DNA of 64,000 nt from Tenacibaculum discolor (lineage in GTDB: Bacteria; Bacteroidota; Bacteroidia; Flavobacteriales; Flavobacteriaceae). The position numbers and the translations under genes were made by a program. Position 1 is the first letter of the stretch. Each line of letters begins with the position of its first letter. A model generated the notes under the pieces. The model saw only the letters and a program-made list of their open reading frames with translations, searched no databases and had not been told where the DNA came from. Location: NCBI RefSeq assembly GCF_003664185.1, contig NZ_RCCS01000009.1, forward strand, positions 62,001 to 126,000, given 5' to 3'. This document shows positions 1 through 9,106 of the stretch, one piece after another.

Positions 1-220
1 CTTTTAAAAACTCCACATCGTCTTTACAACATGAAGGCTCTATTGTGTTGCTCTCACAACTATCTTTCTCTACATCATTACAGCTATCTACGCTTCCTAC
101 ATAAGAAACAGCCACTAAGGAATCTCCACAAAAGTGTTTTTCTACATTAAAAGAAAATGTAGATAGTAACACAACTAGTGCTAAGAGTGTAGCTGTTATT
201 TTAGAAACGAATTTCTTCAT
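1..220 (-). CDS. HYC_CC_PP-type small exported protein (3' end outside window)
   Basis: The reading frame opens at an ATG at 220 and runs off the left edge after 73 codons. It begins with a Lys-Lys start and a hydrophobic stretch that looks like a signal peptide. A His-Phe-Cys-Gly motif follows near residue 33 and a Ser-Cys-Cys-Lys motif near residue 65. That His-x-Cys plus Cys-Cys pattern is the signature of the short HYC_CC_PP family of Bacteroidota, whose genes often precede TonB-dependent receptor genes. The function is unknown; a metal-related role is only a guess from the Cys/His content. A TACATTTG -7 box lies just upstream (227-234), so the transcript may start almost at the start codon. 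Confidence 0.75.
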   Translation of the reverse strand, partial: MKKFVSKITATLLALVVLLSTFSFNVEKHFCGDSLVAVSYVGSVDSCNDVEKDSCESNTIEPSCCKDDVEFLK

Positions 221-326
221 ATTTTGCAAATGTACAAAATTTTAAAACTCTGTATTTCAACAACCTTAAGCTTTTACTCTTTTAAAGTTCTTTTGTAAAA
301 CAACATCTTTACTTAATTTGATTTTT

Positions 327-1016
327 TTACCATCCACCAATACGTTTACGTTCTGCTTGTTGTTCTTTAGTAGCTTCGGGTGTGGAAATTTTACTTGGAT
401 ACAAAGGCTTAGGAAAACCAGCTGCTTTTCTACGTTTAAAATCCTGTTGTCGATATGGATCAAAGGCATCTCCTGGAGGTAATGGACGGTTTTTATCCAT
501 ATACCAAACAGTAAATGCCCAATAGTTATTTATATTGTATTTTGTTAATAAACCTCCAACTCTATCTTTTCCCTTACTTGACACAAAAGCTAACATCCCA
601 CTAATTACTCCTGGACTAGAATTTATATGTTTAACCCTTGCAAATCCAGTATTAAAAGGAATAGTTACTGTACTTCTAAAGTTTCTAGGCATAACTATAA
701 CTCCATTCATCCTATCAAAAACTAAGTATTTAATAGGTGCTACAAAACCATAGATAATCGTTATGACTCCTGGAATTCCAAAAATCGTCAGTAGTATAAT
801 TTTTGGCCAAAAATCATCACTCTTAAAAAAGAAAGAAATTATTGTTGGTACAATTATTAACACTATACCAATACCCCAAGACATCCAACCTCTTGCCGTT
901 CTTTTTTCTTTGTAGAACGAATCGTTGGCTTCTTCGATAAAATACTTATTACTTTCTACAATTTTTTGCGTAATATCTTGCGGATTCTCTTTAATTATCT
1001 TTGATAAATATTGCAT
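327..1016 (-). CDS. Two-TM membrane protein, candidate T6SS immunity paralogue 4
   Basis: This is the last of four tandem paralogues downstream of the VasX-like effector gene. An in-frame GTG exists at 1055, but the ATG at 1016 (MQYLSKII) is the more natural start. After a charged N-terminus come two hydrophobic segments (about residues 45-65 and 75-95), then a hydrophilic domain ending in the 59-residue tail shared with the other three copies (WYMDKNRPLPPG...RIGGW). Immunity to a membrane-acting T6SS toxin is inferred from position, copy number and membrane topology; no domain of known function is recognised. The head is shorter and more divergent than in the other three copies, and the tail carries several substitutions, so this may be the oldest copy. 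Confidence 0.65.
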   Translation of the reverse strand: MQYLSKIIKENPQDITQKIVESNKYFIEEANDSFYKEKRTARGWMSWGIGIVLIIVPTIISFFFKSDDFWPKIILLTIFGIPGVITIIYGFVAPIKYLVFDRMNGVIVMPRNFRSTVTIPFNTGFARVKHINSSPGVISGMLAFVSSKGKDRVGGLLTKYNINNYWAFTVWYMDKNRPLPPGDAFDPYRQQDFKRRKAAGFPKPLYPSKISTPEATKEQQAERKRIGGW

Positions 1017-1044
1017 TAAAACTGTTATTAATCTAAGTATAGTA

Positions 1045-1830
1045 TTACCAACCACCTATACGTTTACGTTCTGCTTGTTGTTCTTTTGTAGCTTCGGGTG
1101 TAGAAATTTTACTTGGATATAAAGGTTTTGGGAAACCTTCTGCTTTTCTACGTTCAAAATCTTGTTGACGATATGGATCAAAGGCTTCACCTGGTGGTAG
1201 TGGACGGTTCTTATCCATATACCACAATATAAAAGACAAATCTTGATAACAATTTTCTCCTCCTATAGAACAATCATACTTAGTATATAATTTATCAGGC
1301 CTTTCAATTAATAATCGAAATGCTCCTCCTCCTTGTAAGCTACCTGGACCTGACATTGTAAAAATAATTTTCTCTATGGGCATCGTAATATTTTCATACC
1401 ACATAAAACCAGAAAAAGTTATTATACCATCTTCTCTATTAAATATATTCTCTTTTAAAGGCATGGTGAAATAATAGGCTACATAAAATAAAAACCCAAA
1501 AAGGGCAATTATAGATGGAATTATAAAAGAAACTGTAGTTATTTCATTTGGAAACTTAAAACCTCCAATAATAATGATAATAATAATCAATAAAAAAAAA
1601 CCTCCCATTACAATAGGAGTAACCTTTTGAGGCTCAACAACCTCTACAAACTTATCAGAAGCATATAAAAAAGTCTTTTTGCTTTCCAACCTTTTATTCG
1701 TTAATTTTATTGCATTATCTGTAATTACAGTATGCAACCTTCCTTTTAAACCTCCTTTTTTTACTTTTCTATCACCATGTTTATATTGAGTATGAGTAAT
1801 TTTTCGTTGGTATATAAATTCTTCTTGCAT
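1045..1830 (-). CDS. Two-TM membrane protein, candidate T6SS immunity paralogue 3
   Basis: A 261-residue protein starting at the ATG at 1830. The N-terminal ~75 residues are basic (YQRKITHTQYKHGDRKVKK). Two long hydrophobic segments follow at about residues 72-95 and 100-125, the first very rich in Ile. Near residue 134 is an NIFNREDGIITFSGF stretch that matches NILNRRDGLVTFTGF in paralogues 1 and 2. The last 59 residues are the shared constant tail. A cytoplasm-facing head and tail with a membrane hairpin would suit an inner-membrane immunity protein against a pore-former, as TsiV2 protects against VasX; this is inference. Its stop is 29 bases before the likely start of paralogue 4. Confidence 0.65.
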   Translation of the reverse strand: MQEEFIYQRKITHTQYKHGDRKVKKGGLKGRLHTVITDNAIKLTNKRLESKKTFLYASDKFVEVVEPQKVTPIVMGGFFLLIIIIIIIGGFKFPNEITTVSFIIPSIIALFGFLFYVAYYFTMPLKENIFNREDGIITFSGFMWYENITMPIEKIIFTMSGPGSLQGGGAFRLLIERPDKLYTKYDCSIGGENCYQDLSFILWYMDKNRPLPPGEAFDPYRQQDFERRKAEGFPKPLYPSKISTPEATKEQQAERKRIGGW

Positions 1831-1861
1831 AATTATGACACTCTACTTCCATCAACATATT

Positions 1862-2620
1862 TTACCATCCACCAATACGTTTACGTTCTGCTTGTTGTTC
1901 TTTAGTAGCCTCTGGCGTTGATATTTTACTTGAGTACAAAGGCTTAGGAAATCCCTCAGCTTTTCTACGCTCAAAATCTTGTTGACGATAGGGATCAAAA
2001 GCTTCTCCAGGAGGTAGCGGACGGTTTTTATCCATATACCATGTGATAAAAGACATATCCTCATAACAATCTCCTCCAAATATTGTATAAATATCAAATG
2101 TTTTCCACTTATTTGGACGAATAGTTTGTAACATAAACCCACCTACACCATCTTCTCCACCAGTACTATAGGCAAACTCTGCTTTTTTAAATAACATTGT
2201 GATATTTTTTTGCCAAAAAAAGCCTGTCATAGTAATTAAACCATCTTTACGATTTAAAATATGTTCCTTTTTAGGCATTGTAAAACCATAGATTACAAAA
2301 AAGATAGTTAAAAAAGCTGATAATATCATTAAAAACAAAATTTCATTATTCAATCCATCTCTGATAAGATACCTTAATGTTCCTAATAATAATAATAATA
2401 ATAAAGACACCCCTCCACCTATTTGAAAGGTAGCTATGCTTCCAGATTTACTAGCTACAAAATTATCATCTACTAATCTATATTGTGATTTTTTGTAATC
2501 TCTTTTTTTAAATTTTCTTGGTTTTGTGTGAATTTTTTTAACTACTCGATGGTAATACTTTTTGAGTTTCTCTGAGTTTTTATAATCTTCATGGGTTATT
2601 TTTCGGGTAAAGTCTACCAT
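1862..2620 (-). CDS. Two-TM membrane protein, candidate T6SS immunity paralogue 2
   Basis: A 252-residue protein whose ATG overlaps the stop of the preceding paralogue by 7 bases (the ATG sits inside the terminal Trp-stop codons), implying translational coupling. It starts MVDFTRKITHEDYKN, nearly identical to paralogue 1. It has two membrane segments (about residues 65-85 and 92-112), a conserved ILNRKDGLITMTGF stretch, an FAYSTGGED motif shared with paralogue 1, and the constant 59-residue tail. The pattern is a recent tandem duplication with divergence concentrated in the membrane and post-membrane region. No known domain is recognised; the immunity role comes from context. Confidence 0.68.
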   Translation of the reverse strand: MVDFTRKITHEDYKNSEKLKKYYHRVVKKIHTKPRKFKKRDYKKSQYRLVDDNFVASKSGSIATFQIGGGVSLLLLLLLGTLRYLIRDGLNNEILFLMILSAFLTIFFVIYGFTMPKKEHILNRKDGLITMTGFFWQKNITMLFKKAEFAYSTGGEDGVGGFMLQTIRPNKWKTFDIYTIFGGDCYEDMSFITWYMDKNRPLPPGEAFDPYRQQDFERRKAEGFPKPLYSSKISTPEATKEQQAERKRIGGW

Positions 2621-3372
2621 CCACCAATACGTTTACGTTCTGCTTGTTGCTCTTTAGTAGCCTCTGGCGTTGATATTTTACTTGGGTACAAAGGCTTAGG
2701 AAACCCCTCAGCTTTTCTTCTTTCAAAGTCTTGCTGACGATATGGATCAAAAGCTTCTCCAGGAGGTAGCGGACGGTTTTTATCCATATACCATGTTATA
2801 AAAGACATATCTTCATAACACTCGCTTCCTACATAACCAGTAATAGCAAATGTTTGCCATTTATTAGGACGTATGATTTGTAATTGAAAACCTCCAACTA
2901 AATCCTCTCCTCCTGTACTATAAGCAAATTCTGTTTTTTTAAACTCCATCGTTATATTAGGTTGCCATAAAAAACCAGTAAAAGTAACTAATCCGTCTCT
3001 ACGATTTAAAATATTTTCTTTTTTAGGCATCGTCAATCCAAAAATGATAAAAAACATAGTAGAACAAACCGAAATAATTAAAAGAGACCAGTCGGCAGTA
3101 TCTCTTGGTTCATTTAAAGGAAAAATAAGTAATAAAGATAAAATTAATGACGCTCCTCCAAAAATTACTGGTACTATAAAATAAGCAGTTTTAGTTACTA
3201 AAAATTTATCGTTATAAATAATATAATCAGATCGTTTCCTTTCAATATAGCCTTTGTCAAGCTTACTTGGTTTAACATGAATTTTTTTTACAACTCGATG
3301 GTAATATTTTTTGAGTTTTTCTGGGTTTTTATAATCTTCATGGGTTATTTTTCGGGTAAAATCTTTTACCAT
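2614..3372 (-). CDS. Two-TM membrane protein, candidate T6SS immunity paralogue 1
   Basis: A 252-residue protein, the first of the four paralogues after the large effector gene and therefore the best candidate for its cognate immunity protein. Its ATG overlaps the effector's Trp-stop end by 7 bases. Features are an FTRKITHEDYKN N-terminus, two hydrophobic segments (about residues 65-85 and 92-112), MPKKENILNRRDGL, an FAYSTGGED motif and the constant tail. Known colicin-like T6SS toxins are neutralised by polytopic membrane proteins, which fits, but the assignment here is inferred from gene order. Confidence 0.7.
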   Translation of the reverse strand: MVKDFTRKITHEDYKNPEKLKKYYHRVVKKIHVKPSKLDKGYIERKRSDYIIYNDKFLVTKTAYFIVPVIFGGASLILSLLLIFPLNEPRDTADWSLLIISVCSTMFFIIFGLTMPKKENILNRRDGLVTFTGFLWQPNITMEFKKTEFAYSTGGEDLVGGFQLQIIRPNKWQTFAITGYVGSECYEDMSFITWYMDKNRPLPPGEAFDPYRQQDFERRKAEGFPKPLYPSKISTPEATKEQQAERKRIGGW

Positions 3373-6300
3373 GGTTTGTCTGTTTTTAATTCTTGTAAAG
3401 AAGCAATAGTAACATCTTTGTTTTGATCCAAGTCGGTAATGTACAATCCTGCACTTAAGGCTCTTAATCTTATTTTAGCTCCTAAATAACGTTCTTTTTT
3501 TTGTAATGAATATGGAAAATATAACTGCTGACTCTCATCTACCTTTAAACGTAGAGCAAATACTGCTTCAGACTGTGAAGTTATTTTATCCTCATGTGAT
3601 TTCGGTACCCAAAACTTCACCTCTAAAGCCTCCCTGTTCTCTCCATCGTAAATTTTATCCACAGTACCAACATTCATAGTTATGTGGCTTCCATTTTTTA
3701 CTCCTTTTGGGTAAAAAAAGACATGAGATTCAACTTGATCAGGATGATTAAAAAAACGACTAAACACCATTTTAGCACTAAAATACGAAGCTGTTTCTAT
3801 GGAAGATGCCCCCCCTCCATATGGGCTATAACTAGTATAAATTTCTGTTTTAGAATTTACAGGTTTAAACCCTATTTGTTTACACACGATACAATCAAAC
3901 AACTTAGCTTGGGCATCTATAGGATTCATAAGTGAATCATGATAATCATCATCTGTTAATAATTTTCTATTTTCTAAAATTCTACGGGCGTAGTCCATAG
4001 GTAATTCTTTTGAGCGCTTAGGAAAGCCTTCCCCATATGAATCACTTAATAAGAAGTTTTTAAAAAAGGTTTCCAACTCACTATCGGTAAGTAATGATGC
4101 TATAAGTAATAGCCCTACCCCTATAGCCGCTGCTATCCACCCTACAGGACCTGTAGAAGCAAAAACAATTCCTAAAGACGCCATAGAAGATACCCCAAAA
4201 GCAACCCCTGCACCAATCATAGCAAGACCAGCATCCATATCCCCTTTATCCATTGCTTTATAACTATCATAAAAACACACCCCCACAGTTATCACTCCTC
4301 CTAATGCAGTAAGAGAGTTTGAAATTGAGCGAACCAAAGAACCTTTTGCTAGTTTTTCACTTATTATAGTTACTTTAGCTAGACTCATACTTGCTTCACT
4401 TAATTTCACAACAGAACCAAAGGCATTCACTTTATCTTTTTTAGTACTTCCTTCACTGGTTACTTTGACTACTGCTATGCTAAAATTATACAATTCCAAC
4501 AAGGCAAACACTCCGTTAAAAACCTTACCATTAACTATTTTACTAAGTTTATAATTTTTAACAGCTTGGGCATCGTCACTTACATTTTCTACTACTTTTA
4601 CTTTTATTTCGTAGGTTGTACTTCTTCCTTTTTTACGAGTGCGATAGGTAAAACCATCTTTACCATGGCTTTCTTTTAAAATACGTAATACATCCGTACG
4701 TTTACCTGTGTATTTTCCTTTTTTGACATATTCTGGATCTAACTCTACTCCTAACTCTTGTAATCGTAAGCGAATGTCACCATCAATTATTTCAAACATT
4801 TCTTCACCAAAAACTTTTAGATTTTTGTTAAGCTTTTCAACAATAAATTTTTGACGTTCTTCTATAGACTTGAGTAATATTCCATCTACTTCCTTAAAAC
4901 TTGATGCTTGACCAGCACGATATTTTAAATTCTTTGTATATATCCCAACTATTTTTTGGCTAAAGCTCTCTCCTTTACTAAGTACTTCTTTAATATTTAA
5001 AGGTGCCGCTAATAATGCCAATAGAGGGTCTAAACCTTCAAATCCTTTTGCTTTACTTTTAGTTTCTTTATTTTTTACTCGCTCAGGATATTTATCGTCT
5101 ATAACATCATACAACCAATTTACCCATTTATCATTTTCTACATAATCTTTTTTTAGTAATAAATGTCTATCAAACTTATAAGGGTGATAACTTAAAGGAT
5201 CAATAATATTTAACATAAAATCTCTCCCTTCTACAATACGTTCTGGGTGATTTCCTAAAAAATCGTCTAAATAGGTTCTTACATATGTAGAACTTAATAA
5301 AACACCTAAATCTTCTCTATAATTTAATAAGATTTTTCTTGCTTGCTTACGTTCCTCAACTCCTAAAATACCTTTTAGTTTTTCATGGTCTAAACCATAA
5401 CCTATATGTCCACTATTTTTTCTATAGACTGTTCCTTTTTCAGCCATACTGTAATACTCAGAATACATGGATCTTGGATCTAACGAATGCCTATCGTCAA
5501 AATTAAACCACCCAGGTGAACCTCCATCAAATTTTAAGATCGCTTTATCATCGTTATACACCATCTGATAACAAGTGAGTGCCAATGTAAATAAATGCCC
5601 ATACTCTTTATCTTTAGGCTCAGGTGCTTGTATTTCTTTTCTTTCTAATCTACCTAACGCCTCTTTTACCGATTCACCTGATTGTATTGCTTGAGTTAAT
5701 GCTTGAAGCTTTAATGTTTTATCACTTACAACCTCACTTATATCTGCTGCGCAACCTGCTGGGTCATGTAATGTGATAAACATATCTTCAAAAACCTCAT
5801 TATCTCCTTTTTCATCTTGCTTCTTTTCATCTGATAATATTGAGTCTAGCATCTTTTCAAGTGCACCTGCCCTTGGATGGTTACTAGGAAACGTTGCTCT
5901 TACGTTTGTAAATGGTATAACATTTTCATGTTTTTCTTCTTCTCCTTTTTTTATACCACTACAATCTATCAACTTCATACGTTCTTTACGCTTATTAGCA
6001 TCCGTATTCAGTTCATTATGATAATCTCTACTCCATTGTACAGGAGAGTATGCTACCCAATATTTTTTTTCTGTTTCTATTATTAATTTATATTCACTCT
6101 TATCTCCAGATGGTTTTCGAATATCTTTGTAGTTTCCTTTTTCATCTTTATTGTATGCCCATATAATATGTTGTAGCTGTCCACTTTCATCAACATACAG
6201 TTCGTGGTAATCGTCTTGATCTTCATCATTAATTAGATAAATATATCCTTTATTTAAAGCAGTTCGGGCTACATAAAAGTTATTGATTTGAGGTAACTCT

Positions 6301-6668
6301 TTTAGTGATAACACCTCTACTTCTTCTAACTCAAGCGTACTGTTTTCTGCTCCATTTGTATTCTGGGTATTAGAATTACAAGTAGCTACATTTTTACATA
6401 CTGCTTTACCTTCTTGTACTAAAACACCTTTGGTTATTCTCGGATCATTATATTTAGGTGCATTTACATCTTCTTCTGTTTGGCTTTCCGAATTCCTATC
6501 AAATAAACCATAACGTAAAAAATGTAAACGAATACCCGGTTTTAAAGCTTCTTTTTCTGGACTCTTTACAGGTTCCGTAACACCGCCTCCAGTACACTCA
6601 AAAAAATACCTAGCAACTACTTCATTATATTCTGTTAGTTGGTTTTTTTCTAAAATATCATTAGCCAT
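3366..6668 (-). CDS. VasX-like T6SS effector, probable pore-former
   Basis: A protein of 1,100 residues. Residues about 90-220 contain the pattern of the toxin VasX N-terminal region: ARTALNKGYIYLINDE, then a His-Glu-Leu-Tyr-Val stretch, then WVAYSPVQWSRDYHNEL. Residues about 770-885 hold long hydrophobic segments, including GPVGWIAAAIGVGLLLIASL followed by a Thr-Asp...Leu-Glu-x-Phe stretch, as in proteobacterial VasX-type colicin-like effectors. The last ~215 residues are soluble. VasX-type proteins depolarise target membranes; that activity is carried over from the family, not shown here. The gene lies in the vgrG-PAAR operon and is followed by four membrane paralogues that probably confer immunity. 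Overall identity to proteobacterial VasX is evidently low. Confidence 0.7.
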   Translation of the reverse strand: MANDILEKNQLTEYNEVVARYFFECTGGGVTEPVKSPEKEALKPGIRLHFLRYGLFDRNSESQTEEDVNAPKYNDPRITKGVLVQEGKAVCKNVATCNSNTQNTNGAENSTLELEEVEVLSLKELPQINNFYVARTALNKGYIYLINDEDQDDYHELYVDESGQLQHIIWAYNKDEKGNYKDIRKPSGDKSEYKLIIETEKKYWVAYSPVQWSRDYHNELNTDANKRKERMKLIDCSGIKKGEEEKHENVIPFTNVRATFPSNHPRAGALEKMLDSILSDEKKQDEKGDNEVFEDMFITLHDPAGCAADISEVVSDKTLKLQALTQAIQSGESVKEALGRLERKEIQAPEPKDKEYGHLFTLALTCYQMVYNDDKAILKFDGGSPGWFNFDDRHSLDPRSMYSEYYSMAEKGTVYRKNSGHIGYGLDHEKLKGILGVEERKQARKILLNYREDLGVLLSSTYVRTYLDDFLGNHPERIVEGRDFMLNIIDPLSYHPYKFDRHLLLKKDYVENDKWVNWLYDVIDDKYPERVKNKETKSKAKGFEGLDPLLALLAAPLNIKEVLSKGESFSQKIVGIYTKNLKYRAGQASSFKEVDGILLKSIEERQKFIVEKLNKNLKVFGEEMFEIIDGDIRLRLQELGVELDPEYVKKGKYTGKRTDVLRILKESHGKDGFTYRTRKKGRSTTYEIKVKVVENVSDDAQAVKNYKLSKIVNGKVFNGVFALLELYNFSIAVVKVTSEGSTKKDKVNAFGSVVKLSEASMSLAKVTIISEKLAKGSLVRSISNSLTALGGVITVGVCFYDSYKAMDKGDMDAGLAMIGAGVAFGVSSMASLGIVFASTGPVGWIAAAIGVGLLLIASLLTDSELETFFKNFLLSDSYGEGFPKRSKELPMDYARRILENRKLLTDDDYHDSLMNPIDAQAKLFDCIVCKQIGFKPVNSKTEIYTSYSPYGGGASSIETASYFSAKMVFSRFFNHPDQVESHVFFYPKGVKNGSHITMNVGTVDKIYDGENREALEVKFWVPKSHEDKITSQSEAVFALRLKVDESQQLYFPYSLQKKERYLGAKIRLRALSAGLYITDLDQNKDVTIASLQELKTDKPW

Positions 6669-6701
6669 TTTTAGTTTTTAGTTTTTAGTTTTTAGTTTTT
6701 A
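6667..6701. repeat. Short tandem repeat, unit TTTTTAG
   Basis: About four to five head-to-tail copies of a 7-bp unit fill the gap between two genes and form the last codons and stop of the 258-residue gene. Because 7 is not a multiple of 3, a change in copy number would shift the end of that reading frame and alter the spacing to the effector gene. Confidence 0.7.
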
Positions 6702-7468
6702 AAAAATACTTTAAGATACTTTCCTCTTTCAAAATATTTTATTCTGAAAATAAATTTGTTTTTGTATAAAACATCGTAATTGTAAATATTCGAAGTAAAG
6801 TGAGGTTTATTCTTTTTTGCCAGCTCTAAGCTCTTAGAAAATGAATTATAATTTAATAATGTATCTTTTAAATATATGTTAGATAAAGTATCATTTACTG
6901 ATTCAATTTTATACTCATCTTTTTTTATCTCCGTATTCGTAAATCTTGATATAATACTTTCTATATCTCCTTTTTCTTCGTCTATTATAAATTTAAATAT
7001 TAAGTTCTCTCTATCATTGGGGTTTGCATTTTCAACAGGTCTTAAAAACTCATAATCAAAAAAGCTTGCCTTTATTTCTTCTTCTGTTAATGACGTTTTT
7101 TCAATTAGCTCTTTTGCCGATTTATTTGTTGCTACTTCACCCTGTATGCTGTCCGTTTGAGATTTCTTCTGTTGTTTTGTTTTTCTCTCTTTTAGATCGT
7201 TATAAACATACTGAAATATACTTTTTATTTGTTGAGCGTTACCTTTAAAGTTAAACACATAGTCTGCTTCATAATCGTTTATGGTAAGCTGTTTTATTTC
7301 AAAAGCTTCGTTTTTATTTTCTACTTCTTTTTCTGCTAAAAGAAATGCCCAAAAAACAGCTAGAAGTGCTACAATAATTGTAATAATTTTTATGAATTTC
7401 TTTTTTGTTTTAAAAAAAAGAATGAACATAATAGTTATTACAACCAAAAGAATAAAAATTAGATTCAT
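6692..7468 (-). CDS. Unrecognised N-terminally anchored membrane protein, possible immunity protein
   Basis: A 258-residue protein with two hydrophobic segments at the start (about residues 2-20 and 26-45), then a hydrophilic Lys/Glu-rich domain of about 210 residues. I recognise no domain. It starts two bases after the stop of the PAAR-fusion effector gene and precedes the VasX-like effector. Effector genes in this locus are each followed by a membrane protein or lipoprotein, so it is best read as the immunity partner of the PAAR-fusion protein. Its end lies in a 7-bp tandem repeat. Confidence 0.5.
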   Translation of the reverse strand: MNLIFILLVVITIMFILFFKTKKKFIKIITIIVALLAVFWAFLLAEKEVENKNEAFEIKQLTINDYEADYVFNFKGNAQQIKSIFQYVYNDLKERKTKQQKKSQTDSIQGEVATNKSAKELIEKTSLTEEEIKASFFDYEFLRPVENANPNDRENLIFKFIIDEEKGDIESIISRFTNTEIKKDEYKIESVNDTLSNIYLKDTLLNYNSFSKSLELAKKNKPHFTSNIYNYDVLYKNKFIFRIKYFERGKYLKVFFKN

Positions 7469-7470
7469 AA

Positions 7471-9084
7471 TTATGAAGGTTTAATATCTACAAACACTGT
7501 AAAAGGCCTAAATTTATTAGGGCTTTTTAAATTCTTAAAATGTTGTAAACAAAACATTGCTACCAAACCTGGCACCCATTGTTTTGCCTTTCCATTAGCT
7601 CCACCATCTTCCCATCCTGCTCCAAAAGTATCTAAGAATAGTACTCGTTCAATTTCAACTTTGACTTCTTGTGTTTTTTCATTTTTTAAGACTTTGAACT
7701 TTGCTACACAACCTTGAATACCTCCTATAAATGTTGCTGACTCATTTACATTGGGGTTTAATGAAGATGATACACCATAATAAGGAAGTGAGGTTCTTAT
7801 ACTATATAAGTTAACTCCAGTTGATCCATTTATTGTTCCGTCTTTTTCATACTTTTTTTTGAGTTCTTCTTTTAAAGAAGACACGAACGACTTAAACCTT
7901 TCTGAGTCACGCATTTCTATAGAAGGGTTTGAACTTTGGTTAAATTCAAAGTCTTTTCCTCCTCCTGAAAAAAAGTGGTTTGCTAATCGTATTCCATTTT
8001 CTCCAAAGCCATCTTCTATATCAGAAAACAACCAAAGTGTGACTTTCATTTCTGCTTTTAGATACGCTTCAGGATAAGATTTTGTTAGCTTTACATTGAA
8101 AATATCATAATCTGACATTCCATTTTGCTTCATTTTAGCTTCATCAGGATTGTCTGCATATTCCCAATCATAAGCTCTTTGCCCATTTCTATTAACAATA
8201 ACCGTATTTCCTTCTTCTGTAATCCAATTTCCTTTTTTTACTTCTCCTGTTTCTACCTCGACAAAACGATCTTCCTTCTCTTCTCCTGAAGCAGGAGTAG
8301 CTACTACATTATTGGATGGTGTTGTATTACTTTCTGCTTGCGTACTTACTATTGTATTGTTTTTTTTTTGTGTATTACTTGTACTCTCTCCTTCTTCTGA
8401 AACATCTTCAACCTCCCAAGTAACTTCAACCTTTTTATCTTGTACTGTTCCTGTTAATTCTACCACTTCTTCTTCATTTGTGGCTGTACTTCCATTTTCA
8501 TCGGTAGTTTCAACAGGTTTTTTCACCTTAAATGTAATACTTTCACCATCAGGTATATTATACACATAGGCTCGTAGTGTCACTTCTTTTAACACTTTTG
8601 ACTTCCTAATTATATTTTTTTCTTTTAGCCATTGTAAATTATAAATTCGCGGTTCTCCTTGCTCTTCTTCTTTTAGCTTTTCTTGGTTTTCTTCAGCTTC
8701 TTTTATTTTGCTATTGTGAGCTAATCTATCTACAATACTAATTTTTGGAAATGGTATCTTGTTTACAGGCATATTAACTGAAGGAACTGGCGCAGCACTA
8801 CCTACTATAATATTAGCTTCTCCTGCTGTTATTGTTCCTCCGTGAGCTGTTAGGTCTCCCAAACATGCTACGGGTTTTCCGTTAATTAAAATATTAGGAA
8901 ATCCTTGTGCTATGGTATCCGGTGGTCCTACACAGGTACACATACTACCTATGGTGGCTACGGGTTTCCCATTAGCTAATACATTTGCTTCTCCTTGTGC
9001 TATTGGTCCTCCAACATGGGGAGTAGTTCCACTACACATAGGACATACATGCATACTACCTACTGTTGCTACTGGTCCTGGCAT
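7471..9084 (-). CDS. PAAR-domain fusion protein, candidate T6SS effector
   Basis: Residues 1-100 form a PAAR/PAAR-like domain: repeated Gly-Glu/Phe-Pro-Asn-Ile/Val turns (QGFPNILINGKPVA, AGEANIIVG) with early Cys and His residues suited to binding zinc. PAAR proteins cap the VgrG spike. A Glu/Lys-rich linker follows (about 115-145), then an Ig-like stretch (about 160-230) and a Ser/Thr/Asn-rich linker. The C-terminal ~230 residues, from about residue 300, begin with a Trp-Ile-Thr-Glu-Glu-Gly-Asn stretch, include HFFSGGGKDF and end with DTFGAGWEDGG. I cannot assign that domain; it is the likely toxin. The gene is directly downstream of vgrG and upstream of a membrane protein. Confidence 0.75.
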   Translation of the reverse strand: MPGPVATVGSMHVCPMCSGTTPHVGGPIAQGEANVLANGKPVATIGSMCTCVGPPDTIAQGFPNILINGKPVACLGDLTAHGGTITAGEANIIVGSAAPVPSVNMPVNKIPFPKISIVDRLAHNSKIKEAEENQEKLKEEEQGEPRIYNLQWLKEKNIIRKSKVLKEVTLRAYVYNIPDGESITFKVKKPVETTDENGSTATNEEEVVELTGTVQDKKVEVTWEVEDVSEEGESTSNTQKKNNTIVSTQAESNTTPSNNVVATPASGEEKEDRFVEVETGEVKKGNWITEEGNTVIVNRNGQRAYDWEYADNPDEAKMKQNGMSDYDIFNVKLTKSYPEAYLKAEMKVTLWLFSDIEDGFGENGIRLANHFFSGGGKDFEFNQSSNPSIEMRDSERFKSFVSSLKEELKKKYEKDGTINGSTGVNLYSIRTSLPYYGVSSSLNPNVNESATFIGGIQGCVAKFKVLKNEKTQEVKVEIERVLFLDTFGAGWEDGGANGKAKQWVPGLVAMFCLQHFKNLKSPNKFRPFTVFVDIKPS

Positions 9085-9106
9085 ATGTTTTAGTTTTTTA
9101 AAAAGA

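Larger units (their letters stand above)
327..2793 (-). repeat. Four dispersed copies of a ~180-bp direct repeat (constant tail)
   Basis: The 3' ends of the four paralogues at 327-506, 1045-1224, 1862-2041 and 2614-2793 encode almost the same 59 residues and are nearly identical as DNA. The heads of the genes are much more diverged. Identical 3' ends next to variable 5' regions suggest gene conversion or recombination between copies, or strong constraint on the tail. I read the similarity from both the translations and the visible DNA; I did not compute an identity. Confidence 0.8.

Noticed and set aside
266..469. 67-residue frame on the minus strand
   Set aside because: It is the alternate-frame shadow of the conserved immunity tail; the same shadow occurs at 1852-2142.
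327..2793. CRISPR-like array from four regular repeats
   Set aside because: Repeat units are 180 bp and lie within coding genes; they are paralogous gene ends, not CRISPR.
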